A stretch of DNA of 64,000 nt from an uncultured Bacteroidia bacterium (GTDB lineage: Bacteria; Bacteroidota; Bacteroidia; Bacteroidales; UBA932), in the NCBI GenBank assembly GCA_902788095.1, contig CADAIT010000008.1, positions 1 through 64,000 of the forward strand, read 5' to 3'. The notes beneath the pieces were generated by a model, which did no database searches, was not told the origin of the DNA, and was given only the letters and a program-made list of their open reading frames with translations. Shown here piece by piece: positions 35,661-45,394 of the stretch. Made by a program: the position numbers and the translations under genes. Within the stretch, counting starts at the first letter, position 1; every line of letters starts with the position of its first letter.

Positions 35661-37286
35661 ATGAAAAGCTACCTGACCCAACTGGAAGAGCAAATGCGCA
35701 TGCAGCCCGGCCGACTCGCCCTGTGCGATTACGGCGGAGAAAGCTACACCTATGCGCAGGTCGCGGAAAAAGTGGAAAAATATCATCTGTTTTTCCGGGC
35801 GGCCGGCATCGGAAAAGGTGACAAAATCGCCATCTGCGCACACAATTCAAGCCGTTGGGCCATCGCTTTCCTGGCAATCAACACCTTTGAGGCCATCGTC
35901 GTCCCCATCCTTCCCAACTATACGCCGGAAGGGCTCACGCAGCTTATCCGACATTCCGACAGCGTTTTCCTGATTGCCGAATCCGATATATGGAAAAAGT
36001 TGGACGCCCGGGATTTTCCTCAACTGCAAGGCGTCCTGAACCTGAAGGATGACCAGTTGCTCTGGTGGGCCGACGAGCATCTGCAAAGCGCATGGACGGG
36101 GCGTGAAAAGGCCTTCCTGGCCAATTATCCGGAAGGTTTCTATACCACCTGCATCCACTATCCGGACGCGTCGGATTCCGTCGCCCTCATCAACTACACC
36201 TCGGGAACCTCCGGCAACCCCAAAGGCGTCATGCTCAGTTACGGAGCCATGTCCGACATCGTCACGTACTGCCAAAAGCATATCCACAACGCGCAGGAAA
36301 ACCTGGTTTCCATGCTCCCGCTGGCCCATATCTATGGCCTGGTCATGGAGTTCGTATATCCCTGCTGTACCGGATTCACCATTTACTTCCTGGGGAAAGC
36401 ACCTTCTCCTTCCCTCCTGGTCCAGTCCATGAGCGAAGTCAAGCCTCACCTGATGATAACGGTGCCGCTCATCATGGAGAAACTGTACAAGAACCTTATC
36501 AGGCCGCAGTTGAACACGCCTTCAGCCAAAGCCATCCGTACCGTTCCCGGGCTGCGCACTTCTTTTTATCGGAACGTGGGGAAAAAGCTGCGGGCCACCC
36601 TGGGCGGCAATTTGAATTACATCATCATTGGCGGCGCTCCCCTCAACTGGAAGTTGGAAAGTGTCCTCAAAAAAATTGAAGTTCCCTACACAGTCGGCTA
36701 CGGCATGACGGAAGCGTGCCCGCTCCTGGCCTTCGCGCATCCGGAATCGTTTGCGCCCGGTTCCTGCGGCAAGCCCGTCCACCACATCCGGATAGATTCC
36801 TCCGAACCGGATCGCATCCCCGGAGAAATACAAACCAAAGGACCCAACCTGTTCTCCGGCTACTACAAGAACCCCGAAGCCGACAAAACCGCCTATACCG
36901 CCGACGGCTGGTTCCGCACCGGCGACCTGGGGGTGATGGACGAAGGCGGCAACCTGTTCATCCGCGGGCGCATCAAAGCGCTCATCCTCAGCGCTTCCGG
37001 GCAAAACATCTACCCGGAGGAAGTGGAGCAGGTACTCAGCCGCCATCCCCGGGTGGAAGAAGCCCTTGTTCTGGACAGGGACGGAAAAGTAACGGCCCTG
37101 GTCTATCCCAGCGCCGGCGCCGTCCGAGGCGACGACGAAGCCGCCATCGCCGCCCTTTCAGACGACATCCGCAACAAAAGCAATGCGCATCTGCCCAGCT
37201 TCAGTCAGATTTTTCGCGTAGAGCTGGTGGACGTACCTTTTGAGCGTACGGCCAAAGGCAGCATCAAACGCCACCTGTATCAATAG
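35661..37286 (+). CDS. AMP-forming acyl-CoA synthetase
   Basis: The 541-residue ANL-superfamily enzyme activates a carboxylic acid, probably a long-chain fatty acid, with ATP and CoA. The P-loop-like INYTSGTSGNPKGVMLSYGA, the GYGMTEACPLL motif, the DGWFRTGDLGVMDEGG hinge region and the catalytic Lys near the end (RTAKGSIKRHLY) are all present. The ATG at 35661 starts right at the family N-terminus, 7 nt after the -7 box. The divergent cls makes lipid metabolism the likely theme. Substrate length is not deducible. Confidence 0.92.
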   Translation: MKSYLTQLEEQMRMQPGRLALCDYGGESYTYAQVAEKVEKYHLFFRAAGIGKGDKIAICAHNSSRWAIAFLAINTFEAIVVPILPNYTPEGLTQLIRHSDSVFLIAESDIWKKLDARDFPQLQGVLNLKDDQLLWWADEHLQSAWTGREKAFLANYPEGFYTTCIHYPDASDSVALINYTSGTSGNPKGVMLSYGAMSDIVTYCQKHIHNAQENLVSMLPLAHIYGLVMEFVYPCCTGFTIYFLGKAPSPSLLVQSMSEVKPHLMITVPLIMEKLYKNLIRPQLNTPSAKAIRTVPGLRTSFYRNVGKKLRATLGGNLNYIIIGGAPLNWKLESVLKKIEVPYTVGYGMTEACPLLAFAHPESFAPGSCGKPVHHIRIDSSEPDRIPGEIQTKGPNLFSGYYKNPEADKTAYTADGWFRTGDLGVMDEGGNLFIRGRIKALILSASGQNIYPEEVEQVLSRHPRVEEALVLDRDGKVTALVYPSAGAVRGDDEAAIAALSDDIRNKSNAHLPSFSQIFRVELVDVPFERTAKGSIKRHLYQ

Positions 37287-37295
37287 AAAGGAGCT

Positions 37296-38084
37296 TTATT
37301 CCAGATACCGTTCCTGCAGGCGGAGGCATTCTTCCGGGCCGATTTCCATCGCCTCTTCCAAATACCCTTGCAAGGAGCCCCAATTGATGTCTATCAGGTC
37401 CAGCGCATGGTTGAAATTCTTCACGCTGACACCCATGAAAGCGCGCACCACTTCCTCCTCATCTTCACCGCCGCCGGCCGCGCGGACATCGGCACAGAGT
37501 TTTTCCACCAGAGGACGATAAGCGTCGTTGGACCGGTCGAAATCCTTGATGATGGTGGCGCGGTCTGCGCCCAGGGCCCCCAGAATGAAGGCGGCGCCCA
37601 TGCCGGTGCGGTCCTTCCCCTGCGAGCAGTGCCACAGCACGGCCCCCTCCTCCGTATCCAGCACCAGGTTCATGAAGGAAGCGTATTGCAACTGGGAGAA
37701 TTCACTGACCACCAGCGACGGATACAGTTCCAGGCCTTTTTTCTGGAACATTTTCATGAATGACAGCCGCACGATGTGCTTGGAAAGGTCTATCCAGGTT
37801 TCTTCCGGAATGGCCTCTTCCGTCTGCCGTTCCCGGGAAAGGTCCAGGGTGGGCAGCGAAATGGACTGGGCGCCGGGAATGTCCCTGTCCGGTTGCAGGG
37901 AGGCTTCCGGAACAGAACGGAAATCGAAAATGCGCTTGAGATGAAATTCCTCCACGAGACGCCTGACATCCCGGTCCGTAGCGTCATGCAGATGGGCCGC
38001 GCGCAGCAACAGCCCGGATTTCACCGTTTTGTTTCCGATTTTTATTCCGCCCAAATCACGGGCATTGACAATTCCCTCAAACAT
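37296..38084 (-). CDS. Tyrosine-protein phosphatase (Tyr_phosphatase3 type)
   Basis: A 262-residue cytosolic phosphatase with the signature HCSQGKDRTGMGAA, the cysteine P-loop CX5R followed by TG as in dual-specificity or phosphoinositide-like phosphatases. The N-terminus NARDLGGIKIGNKTVKSGLLLRAA is the hallmark of the Tyr_phosphatase3 family. The ATG at 38084 is 5 nt from the -7 box TATCTTTG (38090-38097); longer N-termini would include the box. The physiological substrate is unknown. Nine nucleotides separate its stop from the convergent acyl-CoA synthetase. Confidence 0.9.
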   Translation of the reverse strand: MFEGIVNARDLGGIKIGNKTVKSGLLLRAAHLHDATDRDVRRLVEEFHLKRIFDFRSVPEASLQPDRDIPGAQSISLPTLDLSRERQTEEAIPEETWIDLSKHIVRLSFMKMFQKKGLELYPSLVVSEFSQLQYASFMNLVLDTEEGAVLWHCSQGKDRTGMGAAFILGALGADRATIIKDFDRSNDAYRPLVEKLCADVRAAGGGEDEEEVVRAFMGVSVKNFNHALDLIDINWGSLQGYLEEAMEIGPEECLRLQERYLE

Positions 38085-38089
38085 AAATG

Positions 38090-38118
38090 CAAAGATAACG
38101 AAAAAATAGCTATATTTG
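38090..38118. promoter_or_regulatory. Divergent -7 boxes for phosphatase and cytidylate-kinase-like gene
   Basis: TATCTTTG on the minus strand (38090-38097) is 5 nt from the phosphatase ATG. TATATTTG on the plus strand (38111-38118) is followed 15 nt later by the 22-bp palindrome at 38134-38155. Confidence 0.72.
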
Positions 38119-38133
38119 TATATTGGCAAAACC

Positions 38134-38155
38134 AACTTTCGCACTTGCGAAAGTT
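38134..38155. promoter_or_regulatory. 22-bp palindrome downstream of a promoter (copy A)
   Basis: Perfect 10-bp arms AACTTTCGCA and TGCGAAAGTT separated by CT. It lies between the predicted transcription start and the ATG at 38175, where it could be an operator or an RNA leader hairpin. An identical 22-bp copy sits at 62868-62889. Confidence 0.7.
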
Positions 38156-38174
38156 ATATTAACAAAGAAAGACC

Positions 38175-38834
38175 ATGGATACAAAAAAGCCTTTTGTAAT
38201 CACCATCAGCCGTGAGCTGGGCTCCGGAGGACGCACCATCGGCCGCAAGCTGGCCGCCCAACTGAATGTCCGCTACAGTGATAAGAACCTTATCCAGGAC
38301 CTTCGGGAAAGATTCAACCTTTCCACCTATGAGATTGAAAAAATCAAGGGGACCAAGAAGAACTGGCTTACGGACATGCTGGACATGGTGGCTCCCGTTC
38401 CCAACTCCGGCGCCTACATCGGCTTCGAAGCCAGCAAGGCAGGCGACTGGAACCTGAACAAGGTGAAATCGGACGACATTTTCCAGGCCGAAGCGGAAGT
38501 CCTGAAAGGAATTGCTGCGGAAGGGTCCTGTGTCATTGCCGGTCGCTCGGGTTTCTTTGTGCTCAAGGAGCATCCCAACAAACTGGACATCTTCATCCAG
38601 GCCCCGCTGGAAAAACGCGTAAAGCGCGTCATGGACAAACAAGGGCTTACGGAGTCGGAGGCCCGCACCATTATCGAATCGGTGGACAAAAGCCGCGAAA
38701 CCTATGTGCAGCGCTATGCCGGCACCAGCCGCTACGACACCCGCAATTACGACCTTGTCATGAACGTGGGCGACATGTCGGACGAAGACGCCGTCGCCTG
38801 CATCCTCAAGTACATCAAATACGTCAGCAAGTAA
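38175..38834 (+). CDS. Cytidylate kinase-like family protein
   Basis: The 219-residue protein matches the cytidylate-kinase-like (AAA_26) family. A P-loop variant appears in ISRELGSGGRTIGRKLA, and downstream come the phosphotransferase-type segments CVIAGRSGFFVL and RYDTRNYDLVMNVG. It is distinct from canonical Cmk, which lacks the SRELGSGG opening, so CMP phosphorylation is possible but not shown. The gene is preceded by a palindrome in its leader. Its stop codon is directly adjacent to that of the convergent AddB-like gene with no gap. Confidence 0.82.
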   Translation: MDTKKPFVITISRELGSGGRTIGRKLAAQLNVRYSDKNLIQDLRERFNLSTYEIEKIKGTKKNWLTDMLDMVAPVPNSGAYIGFEASKAGDWNLNKVKSDDIFQAEAEVLKGIAAEGSCVIAGRSGFFVLKEHPNKLDIFIQAPLEKRVKRVMDKQGLTESEARTIIESVDKSRETYVQRYAGTSRYDTRNYDLVMNVGDMSDEDAVACILKYIKYVSK

Positions 38835-41663
38835 TCAGCGCCCGCAGATATTTTTAAAGTCGCAGATGGCGCAGGTTTTTGCGTCCTTCGTGCGGCGAAA
38901 GGGTGTCGTCATATCCGTCATCTCGGAGAGCATGTCCCGGAGTCTTTCCCGCATCAGGCGAATGAACTCCGGGCTTTCCGGTACATCCGGAAGCGCACCC
39001 GTGTACAATCGGCCGGTGCTGTAAATGGAATTGAGCACTCGTTCTCCCTTGAGCCCGGGGTCTGCATGGGCGAAAAGTCCGTACACAAAGAGCTGAAGCG
39101 CGATTTTGGGACGGTTGCTGTTGGATTCGCCAAAAAGCTTGTCCACCACGCCGGCGGCGTTGTCGTCCGTAATGAGAAGGTCATCGTCCTTCACCTTGCC
39201 CGTTTTATAATCCACAATGCGCACCTCACCGTCCTTATAGCTGTCCACCCTGTCGATATATCCCTTGATGCGGAAGCCCTCGAAAAGGGTTTCGCGGCGC
39301 AGTTCCAGGCCGATAATGCGGAAACCGGGCGAGCCGGAGCCGGCCAGCAGGTCGATATCGTGCCTGAGCGTAGCGCGCACATAGCCGAGCAACACCTCCT
39401 CCAGCACCAGGTTGCGGCCGCTCACCTCCACGCTGTGCATCTCTTCCAGCACGAAGGTGCGGATGAGGCGGCGCAGTTTGTCCGTATCTTTCAGCGTGCG
39501 CTGCAAATAGGCCGGTGTCACCAGCTCCATGCTGTACAGTTGCTGCATCACCTTGTGGAACACGTTGCCCAACATGCCTGCGTCCAGCGACTCCGCCACC
39601 TCGTCCTCCGCCTGCAGACGCTCGACAAACTGATAGTAAAATCGGGCCGGGCAGTACAGATAGCTTTGCAGGACCGATGCCGACAGCACCCCCTCCCGGA
39701 TGGCCCGGACATGGGCCTCCGTCTTGGGGATGGCCTCTTCCACGGTTACGGGGTGCATCTCCGCCCCGGCCACCAGCCGCTCCAGCGGAAGATGGAAATG
39801 GTATTCGAGTTGTTTGATATAGCGGCTTTCCTCCCCCGACTTGAGCCCTTCCGTCCGGCTGTCATACAGCAGCCACACATGTTCCGGCCGCTGAATCATG
39901 CGGTAGAAATAGTAGGCCCACACCGCATCCTGGTACTCGTAGGTGGGCAGTCCGAAGCCCTTCCGGAGTTCCGGAGGAATAAAAGACGATGAAAAACTCT
40001 TGCGCGGGAACATGCCCTCGTTGGCGCTCAGGATAATCAGGTTACGAAAATCCAACGCCCGGGTTTCCAGCGGTCCCATCACCTGCAAGCCCTGCAGCGG
40101 TTCCCCCCGGAACGGTACGGAAATCCCTTCCAGACTGGTCTGCAGGAGGCGCAGATGGGTGGCCGGGAGCAGTTCCAGGTCCGTTTCCTGCAGGATATTC
40201 AGCTGCGTATGGCAACGTTTGGCAAAATCCAGTTCCAGAAGCATGTCTCCCGATGCCGACAGTTGCCTGCCCACCAGCGCCACGACCTCGGACAAATAGC
40301 GCTCCATCGCATGATTCTGGGCCACGGAGGCCTGTGCAGGCTCTGTCACGACTGCCTGGAAAAACAGGTCCAGTACCGGCCCGCCCTGCAAATCCCCGAG
40401 CGGGATAAAATACTTGGCATCGGCCTTTACACGGGTCACGATGGCCGATTCCTCCTCTGACAGCAACTCCCGGAACAGGCCGGAAGCGAACACTTCCCGT
40501 ACCGTACGGTGGTAGAAATACCAGCCGTCCGGCCTGTGCCGCATGCGCAGCTGCACCTGTCCGAGTGCCTGAAGCAGCGTATAGACGGAACTGCCACGCA
40601 TGGGATAGCCCATGGTCACGTTCACGTTGTCGTGCTGCTCGGGAATGGAGTTGAGCAGCGGCAGCAAAAGGGACTCGTCCGGAAGGACAAAAGCCGTTTC
40701 CACATCGCTTGCCGACTGCGCTTCCCTGAGGATATGTCCGGCCAATTTAGCCTGCCCCACGGAAGAAGGAACGCTGATGACGGTAATTTTGGGTTTGGGA
40801 AGGCCCTGCGGGTCTATGGGGAACGCCTGCGGGAATTCCTCCACATTCTTTCGCATGAACACGGACGCCTTGTTGGCCGAATCCTGAATTTCAGGGCTGA
40901 CGTAATCCCAGACAAACTGCGCCAGACCTGCATCCCGCATACGGGAGAGCAACATCCGTTCACATTCGGTAAGGGCATTGAGGCCGACAAAGACAAACTG
41001 CCCGGTTTCCGGAAATACGGGCGAAAGCAAATCCACGGCGGGCGTACCCGCCTTCAATGCTTCCGCCAGGCTGCGGTACACCATGCCTTCGTACGCCATG
41101 CCTTTCTCCTCCAGGCGCGAACGGAACTGCGTGTAAAGCGGAAACAGCAAGTTCCACAGCTTTACAAAACGGGTTTTAATCTCGCTCTCCTTTCCCTCCC
41201 GAAAATGGGACAGAAACTGCTCGATGGCTGCCCGCTGATTGCCGCTCAGGTAGTCGAAAGAATCCTGAATGGCCTTGAAATCCGATACATTCCGCAGCAA
41301 ATCCTCCGCATTCACCAGATACTTGTCGATGTCGTTGAAGTCCTGCAGCATCACATCGCCCCAGAAGACGAACTCGTCCAGGGGCTCCGCAGCCGGATTC
41401 AGCGAACGATAACAAGCGTACAATTCCAGCAGGAGACGGAGCCGGTCCGTGACGTCCACCTTATATACCGCATAAAAGAAATCGTTGATGGTGTACATGG
41501 GCGGCACCGGCAGGGGAACGTCGTTTCCCTGCGCTTTTACCTGCTCTCCCAAATATTTACGGAAGAAAACCATCGACCTTCTGTTGGGAAAGACGAAGCA
41601 GTGCCGATGTATGTCCGGGGCCTGAAAATAGTGGGCGGCCACCTGAAAAAGAAAAGGTGTCAT
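38835..41663 (-). CDS. AddB-like PD-(D/E)XK nuclease subunit
   Basis: This 942-residue protein is an AddB/RexB-type component of double-strand-break processing. It lacks an intact Walker A at its start (FVFPNRRSMVFFRKYLG). The C-terminal RecB-like nuclease carries GYIDRVDSY and VRIVDYKTGK. Cysteines of an iron-sulfur cluster are visible as YLYCPARFYYQ plus Cys931, Cys934 and Cys940 at the extreme C-terminus, the pattern known from AddB. Its probable helicase partner is encoded at 59853-62819 rather than next door. The predicted -7 box (TAATTTAG, 41673-41680) has one mismatch. Confidence 0.87.
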   Translation of the reverse strand: MTPFLFQVAAHYFQAPDIHRHCFVFPNRRSMVFFRKYLGEQVKAQGNDVPLPVPPMYTINDFFYAVYKVDVTDRLRLLLELYACYRSLNPAAEPLDEFVFWGDVMLQDFNDIDKYLVNAEDLLRNVSDFKAIQDSFDYLSGNQRAAIEQFLSHFREGKESEIKTRFVKLWNLLFPLYTQFRSRLEEKGMAYEGMVYRSLAEALKAGTPAVDLLSPVFPETGQFVFVGLNALTECERMLLSRMRDAGLAQFVWDYVSPEIQDSANKASVFMRKNVEEFPQAFPIDPQGLPKPKITVISVPSSVGQAKLAGHILREAQSASDVETAFVLPDESLLLPLLNSIPEQHDNVNVTMGYPMRGSSVYTLLQALGQVQLRMRHRPDGWYFYHRTVREVFASGLFRELLSEEESAIVTRVKADAKYFIPLGDLQGGPVLDLFFQAVVTEPAQASVAQNHAMERYLSEVVALVGRQLSASGDMLLELDFAKRCHTQLNILQETDLELLPATHLRLLQTSLEGISVPFRGEPLQGLQVMGPLETRALDFRNLIILSANEGMFPRKSFSSSFIPPELRKGFGLPTYEYQDAVWAYYFYRMIQRPEHVWLLYDSRTEGLKSGEESRYIKQLEYHFHLPLERLVAGAEMHPVTVEEAIPKTEAHVRAIREGVLSASVLQSYLYCPARFYYQFVERLQAEDEVAESLDAGMLGNVFHKVMQQLYSMELVTPAYLQRTLKDTDKLRRLIRTFVLEEMHSVEVSGRNLVLEEVLLGYVRATLRHDIDLLAGSGSPGFRIIGLELRRETLFEGFRIKGYIDRVDSYKDGEVRIVDYKTGKVKDDDLLITDDNAAGVVDKLFGESNSNRPKIALQLFVYGLFAHADPGLKGERVLNSIYSTGRLYTGALPDVPESPEFIRLMRERLRDMLSEMTDMTTPFRRTKDAKTCAICDFKNICGR

Positions 41664-41703
41664 ACTTTTCCGCTAAATTAGCAAAAAATATCCGAAATTT
41701 GTT

Positions 41704-41711
41704 TATCTTTG
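41704..41711 (+). promoter_or_regulatory. -7 box of the rubrerythrin gene
   Basis: TATCTTTG, followed by a 54-nt A-rich leader to the ATG at 41766. Confidence 0.7.
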
Positions 41712-41765
41712 CAAAAGGAAACTTTCTTTAGAAAGATTCAAAACTAACAAAATAAAAGGAAAAGC

Positions 41766-42320
41766 ATGAAAAAGAAATTCAGATGCCTGGTATGCGGATA
41801 CGTATATGAAGGCGAAAATCCCCCCGCAGAATGCCCTGTGTGCCACGCCAAGGCAGAAAAATTCGTTGAACTGAAAGAAGAAGCAGGTGATCCCAAGTGG
41901 GCCTGCGAGCACGTCATCGGCGTTGCCAAAGGCTGCGACCCGGAAGTCTGGGCCGGCCTGCAGGAGCACTTCGTCGGCGAATGCTCGGAAGTGGGCATGT
42001 ACCTGGCCATGAGCCGTCAGGCAGAACGCGAGGGCTACCCGGAAATTGCAGACGCATTCAAACGTTATGCCTTTGAAGAAGCAGAGCACGCTGCCAAATT
42101 TGCAGAGCTCCTGGGCGAGGTAGTCTGGGACACCAAGACCAACCTCAAGAAGCGTTATGAGGCTGAAGCCGGCGCCTGCGAGGGCAAACTGGCCATCGCC
42201 ACCCGGGCCAAGCAGCTGGGCTACGACGCTATCCACGACACCGTGCACGAAATGGCAAAAGACGAAGCCCGCCACGGGGCAGGCTTCCTGGGTCTTTACA
42301 AACGCTATTTCGGAAAATAA
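41766..42320 (+). CDS. Reverse-type rubrerythrin (probable NADH peroxidase)
   Basis: A 184-residue non-haem iron protein for peroxide reduction in anaerobes. An N-terminal rubredoxin domain has Cys7, Cys10, Cys23 and Cys26 ([13 protein letters not shown]). A four-helix ferritin-like diiron domain follows, with ligand motifs [15 protein letters not shown] and KDEARHG. The rubredoxin-first order is the reverse of classical rubrerythrin. The enzyme points to an anaerobic host. Its stop is 2 nt from that of the convergent sppA. Confidence 0.92.
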   Translation: MKKKFRCLVCGYVYEGENPPAECPVCHAKAEKFVELKEEAGDPKWACEHVIGVAKGCDPEVWAGLQEHFVGECSEVGMYLAMSRQAEREGYPEIADAFKRYAFEEAEHAAKFAELLGEVVWDTKTNLKKRYEAEAGACEGKLAIATRAKQLGYDAIHDTVHEMAKDEARHGAGFLGLYKRYFGK

Positions 42321-42322
42321 TC

Positions 42323-44095
42323 CTAACGGATTTCCAGCATGTAAGGCAGCCGGGCGTAAACAGCGCTCGGCTGTTCTTTTGTAAGGGACTGGGCCGCCTT
42401 GGCAATGCCGGCAAAGGGCGTATCGGCCAGGACGTAAGGTTCCTGGGGAGTCTGTCCGAAACTCATCATGAACTCTTCGAACAGGGTGAGCGGCTTCGGG
42501 TATCCCACTACCTTGTATTCATCGCTGGAATGGAAGTCCGCCAGGGCTGCAGCATAGGCAATGGCGTCTTCCAGCGTGCCAATTTCATCTACCAGGCCAA
42601 TCTGCAGGGCATCGGCGCCCGTCCAGACGCGTCCCTGTGCAATCTCATCCACACGGGCCGGGTCCATGTTGCGGCTGGTGGCCACCAGGTTTACGAAGGA
42701 CTCGTAAATGTCTTCCACGGAAGCCTGCATATACGCCAGTTCCGCATTGTCGAAGGGACGCATGAGGGAGAACATGTCGCTGTGCTTGTTGGAGCCGACG
42801 GATTCCATGGCCACACCCAACTTTTTGGTGACGCCGGAGAATTCGGGAATCATGGAGAACACGCCGATGGAACCGGTAAGCGTGGTGGCGCCGGAGTAAA
42901 TCTTCTGGCAGCCGTTGGAAATCCAATAACCGCCGGAAGCGGCATAGTCTCCGTACGAGGCCACCAGGGGCTTTTCTTTTTGCAGGAGGTCCAGCGCGGT
43001 ACGGATTTTCACGGAGGCGGAAACGCTGCCGCCGGGAGAATTCACGCGAAGCACCACGGCCTTCACGGTATTGTCCTTCCGGACCTCGTCAATTATTTTC
43101 ACGAAACGGTCTCCGGCCACCATGCCATATTCTTTTCCTTCCACAATTTCACCGTCCGCATAAATCACCGCCACATTGTTGCGGCCGGGCATTTCCACCA
43201 CCTTGGACATTACGTAGTCGGCAAAGGGCATCAAGCCCAGTTTTTCCGCCTTGTCCACCTGTGCCAGCGTACAAAGTTTTTCCAGCAGCGCTTCATGGTC
43301 CACCAGTTCGTCAACCAGGCCGCAATACTGGAAGTCCTCCGGCTGTACCAGCGAAAGATTGTCCACCAGCCCGTTAAAGGTTTCCTCGGAAATGCCGCGG
43401 GCCTGGGCGATAGCGCTGGAGAACACCTTCCAGCAGGAGTTCACCATCACCTGATTCTGTTCACGGTTTTCGGGCGAAGCGCCGGAGCGGATGAACATTT
43501 CGCCTGCGCTCTTGTATTTTCCATGCCGAATCAGCTGCACATGCACGCCCACCTTGTCCAGCAAGTCCTTCACAAAAGTAAGCTGGGCAGACAGGCCGAT
43601 AAGCATGGCGTTTCCGCCGTGCTGGGACCCCATATAGATTTTGTCGGCCACGGACGCCAGGTAATAAGAGCCGTTGCCGGGATTCTCCGTATAGGCGATG
43701 ACGGCTTTGCCGCTCCGGCGGAATTCCGCCAGGGCGGCGCGCAGTTCCTCCACGTGTGCCATCCCCGCCGCCATGCCGTCGGCCCTCAGCAACACATACT
43801 TGACGCCCGGGTCCGATGCGGCCGTCCGGAGGGCGGAAACAGCATCGTGCATGCCCACGACAGGCAGCATGTCAAAAGACATGAGGCCGGCAGTTGACGG
43901 AAACGGGACCTCCTGGCTTTGCTCTGTCAGGGTAAAAGCGCTCATGTCCAGGTCCAGCACGCCCTGACGGGGCAGCGTAGAAGTACCGCTCATCAGCGCA
44001 GAACCCAGAAAAACAAGGAAAAGAAGAATGCGCAGGATACGAAGTACGACAAAGCCGCATATTACGGCCAACATGGTCTTGACAAACTCTTTCAT
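42323..44095 (-). CDS. sppA: Signal peptide peptidase SppA, 67K type
   Basis: SppA degrades cleaved signal peptides in the membrane with a Ser/Lys dyad. The 590-residue protein is the duplicated long form. An N-terminal transmembrane helix spans about 12-32, the catalytic Lys is in IRHGKYKSAGE (probably Lys195), and the catalytic Ser is in GDYAASGGYWIS. GSIGVFSMIPEF is the conserved follow-on. The gene starts 1 nt after the C11 peptidase gene ends, so the two proteases are probably co-expressed. Confidence 0.94.
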   Translation of the reverse strand: MKEFVKTMLAVICGFVVLRILRILLFLVFLGSALMSGTSTLPRQGVLDLDMSAFTLTEQSQEVPFPSTAGLMSFDMLPVVGMHDAVSALRTAASDPGVKYVLLRADGMAAGMAHVEELRAALAEFRRSGKAVIAYTENPGNGSYYLASVADKIYMGSQHGGNAMLIGLSAQLTFVKDLLDKVGVHVQLIRHGKYKSAGEMFIRSGASPENREQNQVMVNSCWKVFSSAIAQARGISEETFNGLVDNLSLVQPEDFQYCGLVDELVDHEALLEKLCTLAQVDKAEKLGLMPFADYVMSKVVEMPGRNNVAVIYADGEIVEGKEYGMVAGDRFVKIIDEVRKDNTVKAVVLRVNSPGGSVSASVKIRTALDLLQKEKPLVASYGDYAASGGYWISNGCQKIYSGATTLTGSIGVFSMIPEFSGVTKKLGVAMESVGSNKHSDMFSLMRPFDNAELAYMQASVEDIYESFVNLVATSRNMDPARVDEIAQGRVWTGADALQIGLVDEIGTLEDAIAYAAALADFHSSDEYKVVGYPKPLTLFEEFMMSFGQTPQEPYVLADTPFAGIAKAAQSLTKEQPSAVYARLPYMLEIR

Positions 44096-44096
44096 G

Positions 44097-45353
44097 CTAT
44101 TTAACTAATTCTGTAGCTTGGTTCCAGGAGATGTTCTTCTTATAATAATTGTCCAGGTAGGTGGAGCCCATGGACGGCAAGTACATGGACAGGCCGCAGA
44201 CGCGTTCCATGCTTATGCCCAGAAAAGTAGGAGTGGCGGCCTGGTACAGGATGCACTGGTCCAGCGCGGCCTGCAGGCGCGCCTTCTCCGCTTCCGTGAT
44301 TCCGGCCTGTACCAGGATGTCCTGCAGGTCGTAAAAATAGTGGCGGTCGAAGCGGAAATAGCCCTGTACATGGTCGCCGTTCAGGCTTTGCAGCACAGGG
44401 CGATAAGCCTCGAAAAGTTCCTTGCAGATTGCTTCCAGGGCATCCATTTTGCGCGTATCGACGACGGTTATGGTGGCACTGCGGTTGCTGCCCGACTGGC
44501 CGTTATAAAACTCGAAGTAGTCCCGGCATACAGCCACCGGATCCGACGGTTTGGCAAACAGGCTGCGGGTTATGTTCTTATAATCGAAACCGTCGACCAG
44601 CACCTCGGTAGGCGACAATCCCACGATATCCGCTTTCTCCTTGAGGGCATGGGCCACTTCCACGCAGCCGGAAAGGCAGGCGTCTATCAGGCAGTAGTCC
44701 AAGTGCATCGGGATGGCATCGGCAAAGTCTTTCAGCTCCATTTCAACACCGCCGACAGGCAGTCTGTCCTGGCCGATGGAGCGGAGGCCCCACGTCGCAT
44801 ATTGCGGCTCGAAAGCGGAAGGATCCGAGTAATACCCGGAAGGCAGCCAGCCGGAGGCATGGGAGGAAAAAACCACGCCGTAACTCTGCGAAAGGAAATT
44901 CTTTTCCGTGAAAAGCAAGGCCTCGCGAATGGTTTCCTTGTGACTCAAAGGCGTGTCGGCCGGCCATGTCATCAACGTGTCCCGCCGTACGTCTCCGTCG
45001 CGCGTGGCCCAAAGACGATACAGCACGGGGGAACGGGGCGTGGTATAATTGCCCCCGCTTTCCGTCAGGCGCGACAGAACCAGAAGTACATCGGAATACA
45101 TGTAGGTTCCTTCCGGGACATAACCGCTTTCGAGGTCTGCCAGGTCCTCCGACAGATTGCCGGCAAGCGAATTGTATCCGGCGGAAATCATCACCATTAC
45201 CCGGCGGGCAGGCACAGAATAACTGCGCTGGGCAAGGTCTGCACGCGTGTGCGTATCTTCGCCGCTGAACCCCGGCTCAAAAGCCGTGTCCTTGTTGCAT
45301 GCCGTCACTGAAAGCAGGACCGCCGCAAGAAGCCATATAAGCCTTTTTTCCAT
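44097..45353 (-). CDS. Clostripain-like C11 cysteine peptidase lipoprotein
   Basis: The 418-residue lipoprotein (lipobox VTAC, Cys19) belongs to the clostripain-related C11 family of clan CD. The catalytic His is in VFSSHASGW and the catalytic Cys in CLIDACLSGC, at the usual spacing. C11 enzymes typically cleave after Arg or Lys; specificity here is untested. The ATG at 45353 is 6 nt from the -7 box TATCTTTG (45360-45367). It heads an operon with sppA and is divergent from the DPP III gene across only 41 bp. Confidence 0.87.
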   Translation of the reverse strand: MEKRLIWLLAAVLLSVTACNKDTAFEPGFSGEDTHTRADLAQRSYSVPARRVMVMISAGYNSLAGNLSEDLADLESGYVPEGTYMYSDVLLVLSRLTESGGNYTTPRSPVLYRLWATRDGDVRRDTLMTWPADTPLSHKETIREALLFTEKNFLSQSYGVVFSSHASGWLPSGYYSDPSAFEPQYATWGLRSIGQDRLPVGGVEMELKDFADAIPMHLDYCLIDACLSGCVEVAHALKEKADIVGLSPTEVLVDGFDYKNITRSLFAKPSDPVAVCRDYFEFYNGQSGSNRSATITVVDTRKMDALEAICKELFEAYRPVLQSLNGDHVQGYFRFDRHYFYDLQDILVQAGITEAEKARLQAALDQCILYQAATPTFLGISMERVCGLSMYLPSMGSTYLDNYYKKNISWNQATELVK

Positions 45354-45359
45354 AGTTGA

Positions 45360-45388
45360 CAAAGATAATGATTATTTTCGTATATTTG
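45360..45388. promoter_or_regulatory. Divergent near-leaderless -7 boxes, C11 peptidase and DPP III
   Basis: TATCTTTG on the minus strand (45360-45367) and TATATTTG on the plus strand (45381-45388), each 6 nt from its ATG. Both promoters fit in a 41-bp intergenic space. Confidence 0.75.
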
Positions 45389-45394
45389 CACATT